Source: Amoebidium appalachense (Eukaryota; Ichthyosporea). Taken from it: a stretch of DNA of 64,000 bases. Of the stretch, positions 60,821 to 64,000 are shown in pieces (position 1 is the first letter of the stretch; every line of letters starts with the position of its first letter). The position numbers and the translations under genes were made by a program. The stretch spans positions 3,906,001-3,970,000 of the forward strand of contig CAVNZM010000011.1 of the NCBI GenBank assembly GCA_963693365.1, written 5' to 3'. A model generated the notes under the pieces. The model was not told the origin of the DNA. It made no database searches and saw only the letters and a list, made by a program, of their open reading frames with translations.

Positions 60821-62202
60821 TTTCCTGTATTATCCTTTATGCTACTTCAAGTTTTATACCCTACCGCTTACACAGGATGTAGGCTGGTGAAAGGTTTAAT
60901 GGTGGGACGTTCGGTGACGTTTGTACCACGGACCACGGGAACATCTTCCCCAGGAACAGTATTCAAAACAAAGAACTTTTATATTTTGAGGTGCTGAAAA
61001 CGTGAGGACCACTTGTTATGGCCGTTGCCCTTCTCAATCTTGGTACGGAAATGCACCCACATTATACTGCAAATGTATTGTATATGACGTGTGTATATCG
61101 TACAGGTACTGGTAGTATATTGATAGTACCTCCTACGTAATGATTTGTTCGCATTCGAACATACTGGCAGTATATACTGAGACTATAACCAATATATGGT
61201 GTCCTTAGCTGTGTCCGTATTGGTGACAGTATTATAGATGTATTCGTGACATTGCCAATACCACTTGTGCCTTAGATATTCGCAATAGGATAAAAGTTTT
61301 CTTGCTATATCATGTTTATGTCCTACTAATATGGATGTGATATGGGTAGGATATGATCTACATAATGTCAGTATATGTCCACCCTAATACCACGGTATTA
61401 GCAATGTACTGCGCATACAAGGACTACACTCCGAACATGTTTGTTGAACATGTGTTGGCAATACATTCACAATATTGCAACTACATAGGTAAAGTGACCT
61501 GTTCTTTCATCCCCAATATTGTACCAATATATTGGCAATAAAATACACGCCCCATATTTTCGGTTGCTTTTACCTATTGATAATAGGTGCATAATAGTCT
61601 TGATATTGTGACGGATACATTGGCAATACATTTGGACCGTATTGAGACCCTATTATAAGCATATCACAACCCTATAACCAATAGCGACGTTATGTTTGTA
61701 TCGGCCATATGGGACATATGTGTTGGGTATATTGCCAATAACCCAAAATGGTCAGGAATAATACATTCATAATATATTGGCAATAGTCTTGCCACGTTGG
61801 ACAATACTATAATTTGACACAAAATTATCCTACATTTTATATATTCATAACTTATTGACAATACTCCGCAAGCAATAGTATAATACCGAATAAATACATT
61901 GACAATATCGAAATTGTATTGTTAATAGGCACACGTACACGCGTTTTGAGATATTGCCAGTACATTACTCATACGGTATATAGTTATTGGTGGTAGACCC
62001 GGCATGGTATGACAATAATATCAAAATATGTTGCCGATATTACGTCAATATTACAGTTCTATTACACTTCTATAGCGTCTCTACCACAGAAAATCTCTAC
62101 TCGCAATACATTGGCAATGGATAATTGATATTACTTCAGTATTAATTTGGTATTTTTACGATATTGGCAATAGATAATAGCCTCACAATATTGGCAATAC
62201 CG
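60821..62202. repeat. Subterminal AT-rich TTGCCAATA block, right
   Basis: Mostly non-coding AT-rich sequence with many TATTGGCAATA motifs from about 61060 on, the counterpart of 53593-54600. Confidence 0.75.
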
Positions 62203-62220
62203 CCGGGAAGTTTGCTGATG
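62203..62220 (-). repeat. Right terminal inverted repeat of the satellite element
   Basis: Plus strand CCGGGAAGTTTGCTGATG, inverse of the left end. GA follows. Confidence 0.88.
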
Positions 62221-62947
62221 GATCCACCCACTCAGGGAGAGACGTGTACATGTTCGTGTGTACATAAATATTTCTGGTTATAGTTATGCTATTGCTATCT
62301 TGTTTGTTGATCTGTGCTCTCTTTTCCTTCCTCTTTCTCCTTCCTTATTTTCTTTTCTTTCTCTCTTTGTCTTCATGTGTATAATCGTATTTCTTTTCTA
62401 CTAATATATGTTAGGTAGATTTGTGTTACTTAATACGTGTTCATTGGACGGTAACACACTTAGGCTACACTTAGAATAGCATGTGTGTTTAGACTTCATT
62501 AATTTACTTTAGTTTTCATGTGTTGCCGGGCTTTAACCAATCATCAAGGTTAAGTGTGATATGTCTGAGTCTTTGCAGTATGTCATAGGTTAGAACTTCC
62601 TTGATGATGACACGAGTTGACCTTAACTAGTGTCTGTGTCCTATCGTGTGCGTCTCCGCGTACCGGATCTCTCTGAAAGCAATTGGTTCTTAGTGATTGG
62701 TTTCTATTAGAGATAGATCTGATTTCCGACTGGTCGGAAATCATGTATGGATTGGACTTAGAGGAATTTCAGGTATTTATTCGAAGATCAGAATAAATTC
62801 AGTTCAGTCGTGTCTAAACATTGATGTCTGTTGTGTACACTGCTCCGATCGTTCCGTGTTTTGTTGTTGTGTGTGTCTGTGGTGTTTTTACACTGCACCA
62901 CTGTGTCTCTGCTTTCATCCCAAATACTTATACAATTTAACATGCCA

Positions 62948-64000
62948 ACATCATTCGTTTCAAGTGGATTGTGACGGAGAAGGTGCTCAACTCTGCCGGG
63001 GCTACCAAGATCAAGGGTCGACTCGTGTGGCCAAAGGCTTCACCCAGGTGTATGGAGTCGACTACGGTGACAACTCTTCCCCAGTTGTCATGTCATCATC
63101 CGTCCGTGCCCTGCTTGCTCTCGGTGTGCAGCAGGACCATGAGATTCATCAACTCGACATCAGCACTGCCTTCCTCAACAGCCCCCTCGACGAGACTCTG
63201 TACATGGAGCAGCCTCCCGGTTTCATCCTCCCCGGCAACGAACACAAGGTGTGGAAACTCAAGAAGGCTCTCTACGGACTCAAGCAGGCTTCCCTGGCTT
63301 GGTACCAGTTCTTCGACTCCATCCTGATAGCCCACGGCCTCAAACGTCTCCGTTCCGACCCGTGTGTGTACGTGCTCATCTTTCCCAACGGTGACATCAT
63401 CCGTTCTGGCAACTACGTCGATGATGCAATCATCACCTGTACCAGGCACTCCGACCTCGTCACCAAGCTCGTCCAACACATCATGAAGTCTGCTGAGTGT
63501 AAGATTGATCTACCAGACATCTTCCTCTGCACCCAGCTGCTTCACACTCCCGGCTCCCTCAAGTTGCTGCAGGCTGCATACATCAAGGACATCATCACCG
63601 ACTTCAACCTCACCGACGCCAAGCCCAAAGCCACCCCCATTCCCGTCGGTACCGTCATCATCAACGAGGACTCCCTTGCCTCCCTGCCAACCACCGTTCC
63701 CTACCGTGAACTACTCGGCCGTCTACTCTGGGTTGCTCGGTGCTCCCGGCCAGACATCTCCTATGCCATTGGCTACCTCGGTCGGTTCAGCTCCAAGCCC
63801 ACCAAAACTGCCTGGGAACTTCTCCTCCGTGTGGTTCGTTACCTCATCGGTACCATCAACCTCGGCCTTCACTACATCAAGCAGGCCCCCACCAGCAAAG
63901 CACCCATCCTTGAGTGCTACTCAGATGCTGACTTTGCTGGCTGCCCCACCACCCGTCGGTCTACCTCCGGCTACGTCATCCTCATCCAGGGCACCCCCGT
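62948..64000 (+). CDS. pol: Copia-X reverse transcriptase and RNase H, 3' end outside the window
   Basis: It follows the second TGCCA. The first 26 codons (Phe-Lys-Trp-Ile-Val-Thr...Arg-Leu-Val) are in one frame. A TG dinucleotide insertion at about 63027 shifts to the frame that stays open to the window end. It carries the reverse transcriptase blocks Asp-Ile-Ser-Thr-Ala-Phe-Leu-Asn, Ala-Leu-Tyr-Gly-Leu-Lys-Gln-Ala and catalytic Tyr-Val-Asp-Asp-Ala, then Arg-Pro-Asp-Ile-Ser-Tyr-Ala and the RNase H start Tyr-Ser-Asp-Ala-Asp-Phe-Ala-Gly...Thr-Ser-Gly-Tyr. The long open frame contrasts with the decay of gag and protease. Confidence 0.9.

Overview
The window is eukaryotic DNA. It shows TATA, CCAAT and AATAAA signals, a gene with spliced exons, a THAP-domain P-type transposase, and several families of LTR and tyrosine-recombinase retrotransposons. 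I cannot name the species. The very long G/C runs and (TG)n tracts, together with the mix of chromovirus, copia, DIRS/Ngaro and P elements, point to a large, repeat-rich and possibly marine genome.

Region 1 (about 1-4106 and 12364-19360) is a compact island of short intronless genes. The leftmost lie head to tail with gaps of 8-46 bases, and some stop codons overlap AATAAA. Recognisable members are a membrane-anchored Cys-Pro/bulb-lectin protein, a decayed PAN domain and an HNH endonuclease with an AP2-like segment. One gene has the style of a virion structural protein. This looks like an integrated large-DNA-virus fragment, which is an inference because no hallmark polymerase or major capsid gene is visible. 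A chromovirus (Gypsy-1, 4107-12358, TSD CGCAT) has split one of its genes.

Region 2 (19361-25778) is a P element with 34-bp terminal inverted repeats and a 7-8 bp TSD. It carries a three-exon THAP transposase on the minus strand whose two introns are almost pure microsatellite. A solo copia LTR (24813-25744, TSD TGTAT) interrupts its right end.

Region 3 (27378 to the window end) is one old copia element (Copia-X) broken by nested insertions. Its gag holds Gypsy-2 (29126-50094). Gypsy-2 holds a DIRS/Ngaro-like element with split direct repeats (35805-46959). The recombinase gene of that element holds Copia-Y (39690-45568, identical-looking 766-bp LTRs, TSD GTTCC). Farther right, Copia-X has captured an LTR plus primer-binding site (51020-51965) without a TSD, and a solo LTR (53370-62942, TSD TGCCA). 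That solo LTR is itself split by an 8.6-kb non-coding inverted-repeat element (53575-62220) stuffed with satellites and subterminal TTGCCAATA motifs. At nearly every junction, removing the insert restores the reading frame or repeat of the sequence underneath, so the order of insertion can be read directly.
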